A DNA stretch of 64,000 bases, from contig OX421499.1 of assembly GCA_949126835.1 (NCBI GenBank), forward strand, positions 3,057,553-3,121,552, in the 5' to 3' direction. The notes beneath the pieces were generated by a model, which was given only the letters and a program-made list of their open reading frames with translations, ran no database searches and was not told where the DNA came from. This document shows positions 25,177 through 40,100 of this stretch, piece by piece. Every line of letters starts with the position of its first letter. The first letter of the stretch is position 1. This stretch comes from Anisus vortex (Eukaryota; Mollusca; Gastropoda; Planorbidae). The position numbers and the translations under genes are program-made.

Positions 25177-28100
25177 GTCTGTCTGTACGTCGGTCTATCA
25201 ATATATCTATCAATTTTACCTATCTATTTGTATGCCTTTCTGTCTGTCTATGTGTCTGTTTGTCCACCCTTTATTCTACCTATACATATAGGGCCTTATT
25301 ATCCTTATAATTACCACACTAATTTAATAAACTAGATTTAAAATAAAAAAGAAATGAACTTTAGAAAACCATTTCTATTTTTTTTTTAATCTGACCTCAC
25401 CCCTCAATATACTTTCAATTTTAAAGTACAGTTAATGTTCAAGTTACAAATGTAGCCGCCGTCTTCATCCTCTCCCCACCCTTAGTTGTCTGCTTTTAGT
25501 GTTTGGTGATTTCTTGAATCTGGCTGTTTACATACATTCTAAACTAAATCAACTACTACTACGTACAGACATTATAACATTAAACGGTTAGAGTACACAA
25601 AACAAATGCAGCAAAGCGACTCAGTGTAGAAAACAGGTAGAGGTTGTTTTTAAAGAAAAAAGTGGGTCTGGTTTGATATCGGCTGCCAATTCTTAACCCC
25701 TCTCCTTTACCATACGGATATAATGTAAAACAGGGGTCTCCAAACTTTTCTGCCCGAGGGCCGCACTAACTATCAAACAGGAGTATGGGGGCCGACGACA
25801 AACTTGAGGTAAAATAAAATAATAATTGAAACGTGGATGTTGTTTTTATTATTAATTTAATATTATTGTATTCAGTTATTATTTAATAACCTATTGACAC
25901 TCTACATATGATCACCTGTATTGGTGGGAATGGTAAAAACATAACGTCCACGTAAGCGGCGGCTAATCTTGGCAGGATACAGGTGAATTTCCGTTTTTTT
26001 TTTTCGTAGATAAAAAGGTCTCCACGGTCCGGATGAGAGGGCCTCGCGGGCCGCATCTGGCCCGCGGGCCGTAGTTTGGAGACCTCAGATGTAAAACAAC
26101 AAAAACGAACTACTGGCAAGGGTTTAAAAAAAAAAAGGGGGGGGGGGTGATATTTATATGAGTCACCGTTTGATCGCGTCACCGAGACATGAATATGAAG
26201 AAAGCAGTCGACAACCCCCCCCCCCCCCCCCCCCTTACTCTACCCCAATCGGGACACCGAATTCCGACCCCAACGACTTTTAAAAAATAGTTTTGAACAG
26301 GAAAAAAAGAAAAACGAACTGTTTTACAATCTGATTATAACATTAGCGTAAAAAAAATAGATAGATTCTGTGTATATAAATAGACCCCTTAAATTAGCGG
26401 CACTTCAAATCAGGAATTTTCTTTTAAGTCTTGAAGTTTATTTTTGTTTAGTGTTTTAAAGAATCGAGAATAGCGGGGTGAAGGGGGGGGGATGTATGAG
26501 AGGGAGGCCTTTGGGGGAAGGAGGGGCGGAGGGCACTTTATGATAAAATTGTAAATGAAGGTGAACGAGCACAAAATGAAAAATAAATGGGATTGTATGA
26601 CTCATTTCTAAAAAATTGTATATAGTTTGTTGACAGGCGTCAGAAAGAAATGTTTCTCATAACCTGGATTAACACGTACATTTCCATTGGCGTTAAACAT
26701 GTTTGTTAGCTTGTTGGCATACAAAAAATAAAGAAAAAAAAGGTAAAGCATACTTTGGCAGACCGTTTCGATCCCTTCTAAAGCTGGTTTAAGTAAAGAT
26801 TACTCGTTTTCTGTGGCTATGGCCTCAAGTGGGATCGTGTGGCCTGCACAATGCACATTCGCACTTTACCTTTTAAAAAAAAATTAAACTGGGGCCCATT
26901 TTGTTAATTAGAGCAGGGTTAGACCACGACATAAAAGTAATCGCTATGCACAACTCAGAGACCATGCGCTGTAAAATATTGCTTTTTTAAAAATATTACT
27001 GCCAAGGTTTTTTAACTCTATTAAGCAATTCAAAGCTTCGGTACTAAACCAGTGTACCTAAAATGCGAAGCACATACCGGGTAGTTTGTTTTCATTTACT
27101 TTATGCTTACTGACTGTTTTAATGTTATAATACGCTGTATCATTTCTTTGTAAATATCAACGGGGACATATAAAATAGTAAAAGCCATCTTGAAGCGAAT
27201 GCATATCTACGGTGTTGCATGTGTCATTTATGAGAAAAACACATGACAGAAGAAAAAAGGTGGGGGGCTTTTAAGTGCGCTTTCAAAAAGGTGATAGGAG
27301 TGATTAAAATAATACAAAGCGTGGGGGAATGAGGTCGGGTTACTGGATCGGGAGGGGGGGGGTTCAAGGAGATTAGTAATTATTCTTGTTTTTTTTTTTT
27401 GGGGGGGGGGGAGGGGGTAGATTCTTTACTTAGAATGGGGCGATGGCGGAGGCAGGCGAAGACAAGCCGTAGAAATCCGAGTTCGAGTCCCTGTTTCGTT
27501 TTTCTTCTTCTGGTTCTGAATTTATTTGACTTCTTGTTTTACGCCTTAATAGTTGAACCTGCCTAAAAGGAGACTGTGTGGCCAGAATAATGCCCAACCC
27601 TATATCATTATTAGTAGGTCTAGTATTATTACCGGTAATAATATGGAACCGACCGCCACATAAATTGGAATACGTACACATTATACGTGATCTATTTTAG
27701 GACATGAATAAATGACTTCCACTAGAGAAAGACCCCCCCCCCCCCTCTTAACGGTTATGGTCGTTGGGGGGAACTAATGGTCAATGCGTATCCATTAGTC
27801 CTTTCTGTGGGCATGGCAGACTTGGTGGCGCCCATCTCCTCTCCAAGTCGGCGGTGGATTTTTAAAATTTATTTCTTATTGTCTGCACCGTGGTTCTAAC
27901 CCAGGATGTCGAGCTTGTGAGTCAAGGTCACTGTCGACTTTGCCGCCCAGGTGTTTTATTTCTTAAGTATGAAAGCACAATGTCTGGGCTCATATCCCCA
28001 CATGTGGACGACCCTTGGCGTATTCTGTGTTGTGTGTTAGGTTTTTCAAAGGAATGTGTTTGTTTGTTACCGGGAATGTTTGTGACCTACAAAACAAGTG

Positions 28101-31100
28101 GCGTTTGGGGGGGGGGGGGGAGAGAGACGGGGCGGTGGACTTCTTGTAAATCTAGTCCAAAGAAAAACAACTTTTCTTATTTGCTTTGAAATTGTTCGTG
28201 ACTTCTGTTACTTCTTTAAAGAGAGGGGCGGTGGAGGGGTGAGGGGACGAAAGGGGGGGGGGCGGCGGCCGGACCTGTGCCAGTTACCGTGTAAGTAGCT
28301 GTCACTGGCTTTGAGTTTTGTCAGTTGGACTGTCACACTTGTCAAACCATCATCAGCCCGAAATTCCTCTGACCCCTACCCCCCTTGTCACCACTCAACC
28401 CTCCCCCCCCCTCCCCCCGGTCGACTCTACACTAGAATTACCCAGCCCCCCCTCCCCCACCTGGCCCTTATCCTCCCCCCCCCCCCCATTTCAACAGCAG
28501 CCTAACTCACTGGTTGGTTTGTAATTTGTTTGATGAAAATAAAATACACAATCTATGTTTACATATTATATGCTTGACGAGTTATGACAAGGCCAATAAT
28601 GGCTTCACATTAGGACCATGTAAATCATAGTTGGGGTGGTGTTTGTGTATGCACGGAAAGCCGACAACACCGAAACACTATATGCAATGTTTTTAATGTT
28701 TACATTTTGTTGTCTAAGTATAAACAATCTCTTTTAGGTCAGGTCTGTCTGTGCATTCATTATTTCATTATTACTTTTAGCCCAACGCTAGTAATTGTCT
28801 AATTGAAACATTGATTGCAGTGTAATCTAATGGATTCTTTTTCAAACATTTTTCGCATCAATAAAGAGTTAGTTTTTTTTTATTATTTCTATCTCTTAAC
28901 CCTTACAGTCCCGGGCGCGTATATAGCGGAACTGATGGCAGCATAGATAGAAGTAGTTCGGTACGGGAAGGGTTAACATTTAATTTGTTTAGTGTCTGCC
29001 CTGTATGTCTGTCTGTTCAGCGCTTCTCTGTCAGTTCGAGCATGTGTCTGTCCATTCGCTGATTTGTCGTACTGTATGTCTGTTTTTACTGTATGTCAGT
29101 CTGTCCGCTGATTTGTCTGTCCTGTATGTCTATCCGTCGAAATGTCAGTCCTGTATGTCTGTCCTGTATGTCTGTACACTAAATTGTCTGTCCTGTATGT
29201 CAGCCTGCATAGTGCCGGTTTATCTAATACTTCCATCACTGCCCTTGCGTCCGGCACAACTAAGCGTCTTAAATTATGTACATTGTACATTATAGACATA
29301 GAATATAGACTAGACCAGGGGTCAGCAACCTTTTGATAATAGTGTGCCAAAGTAGGATTTCTAATTCATTCAACGTGCCAACAGCCTAAAATGTATTCTG
29401 CTCTAGCACTCTAGACTTGATTTACATTTTGTTATGGGGTGGGGTGGGGGATGGTGGGGTTTAGCGCGCCATTGAAAAATATCGCTCTGCGTGCCAAGCA
29501 TGGCAACCGTAGATTGCCGACCCCTCTGGACTAGACTACCAGCGTGAAACGTCGATTAAACGAAAAGACTTCCATACCTACAACAATGTTTAGGGCTACC
29601 GCCCTTACCAGAAATGATTCATACAGGTCTGTTTGTTTACAAACATCGCCTGCAGTTGTCTGTCTTGTTTCTCTGGATTTTGGCTTTTTAAAACTTTTTT
29701 TCCCCCAATTTTATTAGTTTTTTTTTTCTTTTTTCGTTTTTTTCTTTCTTTCACTTTTTTTTCCTTTTGTTTTCCTTTATCGTGTTCCCCCGTTTCTTTA
29801 CTTTATACATTTTACTCCTACTTTCTTTCTATTATTATATTCTATCCTTATATTCATTTACCGGTAGGCCTATTAGCGTTTTTTTTTTTAAACTTTAAAT
29901 TAATTTTTCTTTTTGACTTTTGAAATTTTCTTATCTTCCCTTGTTTGTAAAATTTCTTACTCTCGTCAGTTGAAAAGATTTTCTTTTCTCCTAAAATAAA
30001 CCTAACAAATTTAAACTCTCACTAAAAGAATCTCGTCTGCTCACCTCCTACATACCCCCCCCCCCCCCACACTTTCCTGTAGAAGCCTTACACTTTTGAC
30101 CATTGCGAAGAAATATTTCTGGCGATCATAAGTTCCAGAATAATTCTCTCTTTGTCTTTTTTCTTTCTTTACTTTCCTTTCTGTCATTCTGTATTTTTTA
30201 CTTCCCTTTTTTTTTATATCTTTCGTGTATTTCTTACATTTTGCTTTCTATCTTTGTTTTTTAAATTCTCTTTCACATTTTTCAACCATGTCTTTATGTC
30301 ATGTCTTTATGTCATGTCTTTATGTCATGTCTTTATGTCATGTCTTGATGTCATGTCTTTATGTCATGTCTTATGACATGTCTTATGTCATGTCTTATGA
30401 CATGTCTTATGTCATGTCTTTATGTCATGTCTTGATGTCATGTCTTGATGTCATGTCTTGATGTCATGTCTTGATGTCATGTCTTGATGTCATGTCTTGA
30501 TGTCATGTCTTTATGTCATGTCTTTATGTCATGTCTTTATGTCATGTCTTTATGTCATGTCTTTATGTCATGTCTTTATGTCATGTCTTTATGTCATGTC
30601 TTTATGTCATGTTGTTTTCCCCTTCTAATCCACTCTTTTTTCTATTTCCTTGAAATATTTTCTAAATACTTATTCTTGTCTTGTGTTGTTTTTCTGTTCA
30701 AAGCCCCCACCCACCCCACCCCTTTTTTTCCCCCTTTGATATTACCTGAATATTTACATCAGTATAAACAACTTATAAAACATGGAAGCATTAAAGACTC
30801 AACCCCCCCCCCCACATACACACACACTTTGATCCCCTCCCCTTACCACCCCCCTCACTAGTTTAAACGACAGCTAAAAGGGAAACATCTGTAAAAGAAC
30901 AAAGGGGAGGGGGGTGGTTGGGTGGGGAGGGGAGAGCTGGAATTCCTTGAATATCTGAGGGAATTAGACCGCCACTGCTAACTAGACCAAGTCTAGTGTT
31001 TGTTTAAAAGACCAATGTCTCGGTTTCTCCTTGTTGTCTTCTTGAACACAACCTGCTTGACACACACACACACACACACAAACAAACAGATAGATCTACA

Positions 31101-34100
31101 CACAAGTGGGTGTTAAGGAAAACAACACAAGAAGTTTACTTCAATCTAACTCCACTAGAACATGACTTGTCGCTGATAGAAAAAGATACATTCTGTATTT
31201 CACTGACTTACATAAAACTAGATTTTAAGCAGGGGCGAAGCGGGACATTTTTTTCAGATTGGGCTGAGCTTTCGCATTACAAAAAGTTTTAAAATTGTTC
31301 GCGAATTCAGTACAAACATGTAAAAAAAAATTTTTTTCTCAAATTCTAAAATTTCATTAATAATAATATAATATAATAATAATAATGAGCACTTTTATAG
31401 CGCAACTATCCATGCTATAATAGCATGCTCAGTGCGCTGTCATGACATAGATACAAGAGCACAAATTAGACAATGATTTTAAACATATAGGACTTTAGTT
31501 TTTTTTTTAAAGACTTTGCTTCAGTTTGCCTTAGTGAAATAGGCAAATTGTTCCATAATACGGGCGCCACCGCCTCAAAGGCGCGCACTCCAAAGGTTTT
31601 CTTTCTATGTCCAATAAGACTGGGAGTCCTAAGTAATGACTTTTCACTTGAACGGAGATCTCTTGCTGGAACATATGTTGTAAGAATGTTTTGAAGATAG
31701 CTAGGTGCAGTGCCATCCAAGCAGCTGAATGCCAGGGAAAGAAGCTTAAATTCAATTCGCTTTTGCACGGGGAGCCAGTGGAGATCCCTAAGTATAGGGG
31801 TGATGTGAGCGGACCTCTCGACCAGAGATACTATGCGTGCAGCATTGTTCTGCACCTTCTGGAGTCTCTCAATCTGCTTTTTTGGAATCCCCCACAAGCA
31901 GCTGTTGCAGTAATCAAGTCTTGAGAGAATAAGAGAGACGGCAACAGCATTTGCTGTTTTCTTGTTTAGATGAGGTCGCAATTGACCTAAGGCTCGTAAT
32001 TGCATAGAGCATGCCCGGACGACAGAGCTGACATGGGTAGTCATTGAAAGTTTACTGTCAATAAACAAGCCAAGATCTTTTACATAGTCAGATAAGGTAA
32101 TTTCAGCAGTGCCAACTTTTATTGCTTCTAGCTTAGAGGTTTTAAGTTTAGCATGAGACCCACACAATATTGCCACTGTTTTATCATCATTTAGCTTTAG
32201 CCTATTTTCCACCATCCACGATTTCACTGACAGGCAGCAGTCTTCAAGAGATTTTACAGCCGCAGCACAGGAAGCAGGACCAGGATTGAAACTAATGTAT
32301 AATTCCGTGTCGTCAGCAAATAGCTTACGATTTACGCCATGGGTAGGCTACTAATGATTTTGCCGAGTTTACTAGTATCATTGAAGAGGGGGGAGGGTCG
32401 CCCCCCCCCCCCCCCCACACACTCGTGACTTCGCCCCTGATTTTATGTGTGAAAGCAAAATAACACTAAAAAGTTATAATCAATTATCGATTAATAAAGT
32501 TGAGGATAAAGAAGATTAGACTATTCATTGAAATTAAATTTCTAAGATAAAATTGTAACTATAACATTTGTGTTGTATGAAAATTATCCTATATAAGCAT
32601 GTAGGCATACTGTATAATAATATAATAAATATATGCAAATGCACGATTTTATATCTTTTTTTTTTGTATTAAAAAAATTTACATTTCTTGAGAGTGATGG
32701 CGAGGGTTAGAAGGCATTAATTGAAACCACTTGATCAATACTAAAAATAATTTGGGTTTGCTCGACCCTGGAAATATTTTATCCTTTGTGTAATAAAATC
32801 CTTGCTGAAATGTATGTGTCTGATGGTTAATGAATTGACGTTTGACCAAACGTGCGAAATATCTTTGGTTCACACCTTACATGGACTATTTTGTGATGAT
32901 TTTATTTGAGATTCGCATTGAGTTAAGCTTATAGACAACGTTATCATTTGTTCAAATTATTTTTCAAACGAAATTATTATTTTATATATTGTTTTTGTTT
33001 GCAGGAAGAACGTTACGCGGGAAAGCATTCTACAACGTCCACGGGCGAGTCTATTGTGAGGAAGACTATTTGGTAAGCTTGCCCCCCACTTTTATTATCT
33101 TGACTGCTCAGTTTCTCCCCCTTCCCCCACAACCGTTAAGTAGGCGATCGAATAAAAATAAGGTATGGGGGGGGGGGGTAATTTGATGATGATATATTAA
33201 ATCTCTGGGTGTCAAGTTATTTTATGTGACCGTTTGTTATACATTTCCTAAACCTCTCACCGTGTCCGAGCTGTAAAGAAGCATGGTAGCACTACGGTGG
33301 GATGGAGGGGGATAGACCCAAGAGGACGAAAAGGGATGATTGTGGAGATGTGATCTAGATCAGGGGTCGGCAACCTTTTGATAACAGTATGCCAAGGTAT
33401 CATTTCTAATTCATTCAGCGTGCCAATAGCCTAAAAGTCATCCTGATGTAGCACTGAATTTCTTGTACAAAAGACTTGAATTTACTTTTGAAAATCCCTC
33501 GGCGTGCCAAGTTATGCACGCGTGCCGTAGGTTGCCGACCCGTGATCTAAACCATGCATGTGTAGCATGACGGCAATGCAATGCAGTTGTGATACCGGTA
33601 CTCTGTCATTGTCACCCAAGTAATTCGATATTATAGCTACCTGAAATGAATACTTGTTTAGATAGGATAGACCCACTGCCTGCACAAAATAAAACATACA
33701 CGGACACCCAATGAATGCTCTATCATGTCTGTTTGTATTTATTTCTTTTTTTTACAAAATATTTTGAAATGTTTGTTGGGACCATATGGATTTGAGTTGT
33801 TTTTTTTTTAAAGGGGCGGTGAAGTGGTAGACAATAGATTTTTTGTTAACCAGGGTGGTCATGACAATTTGGAATTTTTAACAAGGGTGGGGGCAATTTC
33901 AATAACGATTTATAAAGATATTGGGGGAAAAAAGGATTGGGGGTGGGGTATACAGATTGTACAGAGTATTTTTAAAAGCAAATGTTACTGAATATATTAT
34001 TTTAGAGGAGCCTGTAAGTTGTGGCATGGCTAAATACATTGTCGTTTTACTAGTTTTAGACCAAGAGCTTTTGTCCCAGTCTTACAGTAGTCCGTTATAT

Positions 34101-37100
34101 ATATTAAAATAGAGTATAGTGAATTTATTTTTGTTACTTTACTTACTATGTATTGTTTCCTTCATGTAGTACTCTGGTTTTCAACAAACAGCAGAAAAGT
34201 GTGTTGTGTGTGGTCACCTGATCATGGAAATGGTGAGTTGAACAAATGTGTGGAGCAGTAAAGTCCAACTTCTTCAACATGCCTCTTGAGCACAATTTGT
34301 CCCAAATTAAAAATCTGTTAAAAAAAAACAAAAAACAAATACCCTCAAGTAATAAAATCAATGGGAGGTTCATTATAGTGTGTTTAATTCCAGCTAATGC
34401 TCTTGTAAATCTAATAAAAAAAGGCTTTTAAATATGTATTTGCCACTCAGAAAGCTATACATGTTTAAGCTATATATGATTCCTTTTGTAAGATCAAAAT
34501 AACAGAATAGCAACCTTTCTTTTATCTGTGTGCTAAACAAATGAAAGTAATGCACCAAAAAATTATTTAAGTTTCTGCAACTATTTTGTAAAATAAATTT
34601 GAATTTTAGTTTCTGAGATATGAGGGTCGCCCAACTCTCCCACCTGTCCGACTCACCCCTATTGGTCACTATTGTTAGTGTTTGGTCCCTTCACTGTTAG
34701 TGTATTCGTCTCCTGACTAAAAGTAATTGGGTTGTGTTTGTTCAGCATCAGAGACTGGGATTGTCTTGGCCAGAGGTCTTGGGTTTAAACCCTGGTTAGG
34801 ACACCAGGCTTTTGTTATGTGTTCAGATTCTAGATGGTGTCCCTGGGTCTTGGCACCACTGAAGTGTTAATGACAGCTGAGAAAGTAAAGGTGACAGGGT
34901 GTTGTGGTGGTGTGGAAGTGTGGCTAAAAAAACTGGTGAACTGCTTCACTAGACCTGGATTTGAATTACAGACATCAAGTCATAATAATATTTTGAGGGA
35001 GACTCAATTTCAAATGATTTCTGTAGTTAAGAAAATGTCTTTTATTTTGTATTATTGTTTGTATTTATTCTATTCTATTAATGAACAGCATTACATGTTA
35101 TTAAATCCCTATAATATTTCTTTTTTGCTGAACAGATTCTACAGGCCATGGGCAAGTCCTATCACCCTGGTTGCTTTCGATGTTACGTCTGCAATGAATG
35201 CTTGGATGGCGTCCCCTTCACCATTGATGTAGACAACAAGATCTACTGTGTATCTGACTATCATAGGTAACAGTTGAAGAAAAAATATTTTCATCTGTTC
35301 TAACCTGCTCCCCACATATTGCCCCAATGCTCTTCCAAAAAGATAAATCAGGTGGCTGGGCAGCCACTGAATAGGGTCATAGCATCTTTGTTTTAATGGA
35401 AACTCATAATCCATTGTGTATGGAACTGATATTTGACAAGGCATTGAACAAAAAGTCCTGATCTACAAATATCTGGGGATTATTTTGTTGACATTTAAAC
35501 TCTGCACATTTGTATATAAAGAAATGTTCACATACTATGTTGTTATTAATAATTTATTCAATATATCACGATAATGATAACTAATTTGACTGTTTTAATT
35601 TTTGGCTCAATTTTATTGTCTTGCGGTCCACAAGTCTCTACCCTTTCTGTAATGCCACAAGTCTCTACCCTTTCTGTAATGCCACAAGTCTCTACCCTTT
35701 CTGTAATGCCACAAGTCTCTACCCTTTCTGTAATGCCACAAGTCTCTACCCTTTCTGTAATGCCACAAGTCTCTACCCTTTCTGTAATGCCACAAGTCTC
35801 TACCCTTTATGTAATGCCACAAGTCTCTACCCTTTCTGTAATGCCACAAGTCTCTACCATTTCTGTAATGCCACAAGTCTCTACCCTTTATGTAATGCCA
35901 CAAGTCTCTACCCTTTATGTAATGCCACAAGTCTCTACCATTTCTGTAATGCCACAAGTCTCTACCCTTTATGTAATGCCACAAGTCTCTACCCTTTATG
36001 TAATGCCACAAGTCTCTACCCTTTCTGTAATGCCACAAGTCTCTACCCTTTCTGTAATGCCACAAGTCCAAACTCTGTCTCACCTTATCTCTTTTCTATT
36101 ATTTTCTAGTGCTTATGGTTTTGTTTTTAACCCCACTATAATATATTTCAGAGTGTATGCTCCTAAGTGTGCAGCCTGTGGCCAAGCCATAACACCAGTA
36201 GATGTAAGTAGCTCACTATATATACCAATATATTGCTGCCATTGGCATTTGTACCATTACTTTCCCATTTCATGGATATACAAAATATAAATTTCAAATT
36301 AAACCCAAAAGTAAAATGCATTTCATAGATTAAAACTGTAAAATGTGTGTCAAATGATAAGATATACCAAATTACTTTGATTGTGACTCATGAAACAAAA
36401 CAAGAAAACCTGTAACACAGCTCTATGAGCTGAGTAAAAAATTCAATGGGGTGGGGTGGGGGGGGGGGGGGTACATGGAAAAGACCGTAGAGTGAAAGAT
36501 CCAATTTTGAATAGATCTAACACAATCTTATAGTGGAATTCTATTTGATGGATTTTTATCTCGTGTACTTTTTTTACAATATGTGCATATAATAAAGTAC
36601 GGTAATTCATTTGCTGAGAAGGTGAATTATTAGGATACTATCATTAAATAGTATCTTGGAGTGTTAGTAGTGTGTTATTATTGTGCTGTGTTAGTATTGT
36701 CATTATCGTAGAGTGAGAGAAGGAAGCTTACAAGAAGATAGTATCCCGGTAACACATTTTAACAAAAGTAAGAAAAAAACAAAACGTTACACTGTGCCAT
36801 TAGCTGTGAAAAAGCTTACATTCTCAATTATAAATGCCACTATCCCACTTCAGGTAAAATAATAGGTCAGAGGTCATAAAAAACACAAATGTAAAGGTTT
36901 TCTAAACTGATAATCATTAATAAAATAATGTTTGAACAATGTTCCAAAAAAATTCTTTTTAAGTGATTTAAACCAATATAACACAAAAAAAATAATGTAA
37001 AACTACTTTTGAAAATGTAAAAAATTATATAGGTCTAATTGTTGGAGCAGGCCTATTTCATAATAACATGGATTGAGTGTTTCAAATATGTGGTAACTAC

Positions 37101-40100
37101 AGTAGGACTAAATAAAGTATTATGACAATGCCATATTAATCAAAATATGTGTAGCATATGTTGTAAAAAATGTGTATTGTGTAGGCCTACTGAAAAAAAA
37201 AACAAATTGCCATGATTGACACATTATTATGATGGACCTTTATGTAACTTCTCCACTGAAAATGCTACATCTGTGTTCTGTAGAAAATATCTCCCTCCTG
37301 TGATAAAAAGGACAAATTATTTCTGGAAACAGGAGAAAAAAAAAGAATGCACTCAAGAAAATGAGAGTGGCAATTATAAAAAAACGGGAGGTAATTTATG
37401 AACACATTTAGATAAACATTTTTCTTGATATTTTTTTTGTTTTTAACTCTAAGGGAACTGAAGAAACTGTGAGAGTTGTGTCCATGGATAAAGATTTTCA
37501 TGTAGATTGCTACCATTGTGAGGTATGTAGCTTTTAACACTCAAACGAAATTAAACTTATTATTCTTATTTAATAAAATGTAGGAAACAAGGGGAGAGAG
37601 AGAACGAATGAGAGTTGATGTCTGTTTCACTGTAGATTTAATTAATTCTACATTCAACTTAAAATAGTTTTTTGAGGAATGGTTCATATTTATCTCCATT
37701 TCTTCATTATATTCCTAAGAAGTCTTTGTTTGAAGCTCTTGAGAAAGGAAAATATTTTAATTACCGTAAATACATTATTATTTGTATTTATTTTTTATTT
37801 TGTAACAATAATATAATATTTTCATTAAAAGTTTTTATATGTTACAAAATTTTGATAAGAATAAAGTATAAAAAATAATATTCACACATAACATATTTTT
37901 ATCTTTTATATTAATGAATTTTATATTTCATTGTCTGCATGTTTAGACAATCTTCTTTATCTACATTAAATATTTGTATAAGATTTCGCTGACCACAACA
38001 AAAAAAAAAATACATAAACAACAAAAACAAACTTTGTTTATCTAAACTTTCCAGACAGTATCAAGTCAGTAAATCAGCAGAAGTGAAATGAGTAAGAAAG
38101 CTGGAGTAATCTCCCCTCTCCAATTTTTATTTTATTTTGTTAGTTCCTCAGCATGAACCTACTAGAGAACAAAAAGAAAAAAAAAATTGCCTGGTGTTTC
38201 ATCACAACCTCAGTAGCTTATTAATTGCTTGCCACCTAATTAGTTGATGAGCTCTTACAAGTGTAAACAGTATACTCACTTTTGATAGCATTTCATTGGA
38301 TAATAGTTTTTGACGACACAAAAAAAAACCCATTAAAGTCCTTTGTACAGTCTCTGAAGATCATTTCTGGTCTCCTTTAATTGTTAAGTAAAATTCCTAT
38401 TGGTTATATATATATATATGGAGTCGAGAAATTGATATTGAACTCTGATAAAATTTGAAATAGTTAAGGTGCTTTGAACAGTAATTAAATAACGATTCAA
38501 TATTCAGGTTTAAAAAAAAGAATTTCAGGTACAAATTTAATATTTACAGATTGTATTTGTGACACTTCTCTGGCCACCTAAAACTGTCATGGAAAATACT
38601 GTTTGCAAGTCTTTTGGTCTGGGTCTAAGTACAAATTAAACATATCAAAATGAGGATAATATCCTCTGATGCTTTTTGTCATACTTTTTATGTCCTGCGG
38701 CCAGCACAGCAGTTCTAGTCCTTTGGCCAGCACACCAGTACTAGTCCTGTATTATGCTCCCTGCTGCCCTGTAGGAGTTACTAGTCAAGGACGTAATATA
38801 ATCTTCTATCTAGAAAGAACATGTGTAGATATTTTATAAGAAACATTCTTGCCTGAAAAAGATTTTTTCAAATGACCCGTTCTTAATGTTGATGCAGAGA
38901 TCACATGACATACTTTATCTTTAAATACTTTGTTGCCCATACTTGGTTAAATCTCTTCTTTCATTCTTCAACAAATGTTTTATTATGATCTGTTGTTGAA
39001 ACTCATGAAAAATAAAAATATTGTGACAATCAATAACCCTCAATTCTGATCTATTATTTAAAAAACAAAAACATTTCGGGTTACTAGAATTTCAACCATT
39101 TTGTTTTCATTAACTGCAATGTCTAAATCCTAGAGAAGTAGATGATTCTGAGTTTTTGCAATAGACAAATTTTTAATGAAGACTAATTATGTATTGATTG
39201 CTTGATCTTTTTTTTTTTTTTTTTTGTGTAGGTGCATTTTTTTTTTGTTTTGTTTCAGTTATTTCTTTAATACAACTTTTACAATAACTTAAAAAAAACA
39301 ACTCTTCTCTACTGCTTAGATCTGTCCAAAAGCTTGATCTTGACATTTGAATGAACTGCAGACATTGTTTTGTTTTGGTTATGTTTGAAATTGTACATAA
39401 ATTGGTTCTACAGATGATGTCATACAACACTTTCTTTTTTGTGTGTTTATTGTTAACAAATAAACTTATTAATGACATTGCTTTTATCATTTTGATGTTG
39501 TTGTTTTCAATATACCTGAATAAACACTTTTCAAATATGTTAACTGATCAGATGATGACAAAAATTCTAACCCAGTCTAACACATTTTTAACATTAAAAA
39601 AAAAGTAACTTTTAAAGATTTACTTTTAGCAGAAAATATTAATTGTTTATTTAAAATCTAGGCTTGTATTTTTTTAAAACTTTTATGGTTCTTCTTTATT
39701 TACTTATTTTGTAAAAGAAATATTTTTTTTACAAATTTAAGTAAGAAATTGTTTTTACTTTTATTAAATTGAAAAATTTTAAATAACCTATGTCTGCTAA
39801 TCCAAACCATGAACTAACTTAGAATTTTCTCTTTTTTTTTTTATTTAAAGGATTGTGGGCTACAGCTGACAGATGAGGCTGACAAAAGATGCTATCCTCT
39901 GGATGGCCACCTCTTCTGTCACAGTTGTCACATAGCCCGCCTCAACGCCCAGTATCCCAATGAGAGTTTCTACATGGATCCGCTCACCTTCAATATACAT
40001 AATCGTGGAGAGGTGCGCCGGGGCAGCGATGCCAGCTCTGACGCCCACCCATCGATCCACCAGTATTCTGCTGTGCCCATGCATGCTGGCATCAGCACTG

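Noticed and set aside
31466..32227. Host protein gene on the minus strand
   Set aside because: The frame is the thumb and C-terminus of a LINE RT, preceded by FADD and ending in a microsatellite tail.
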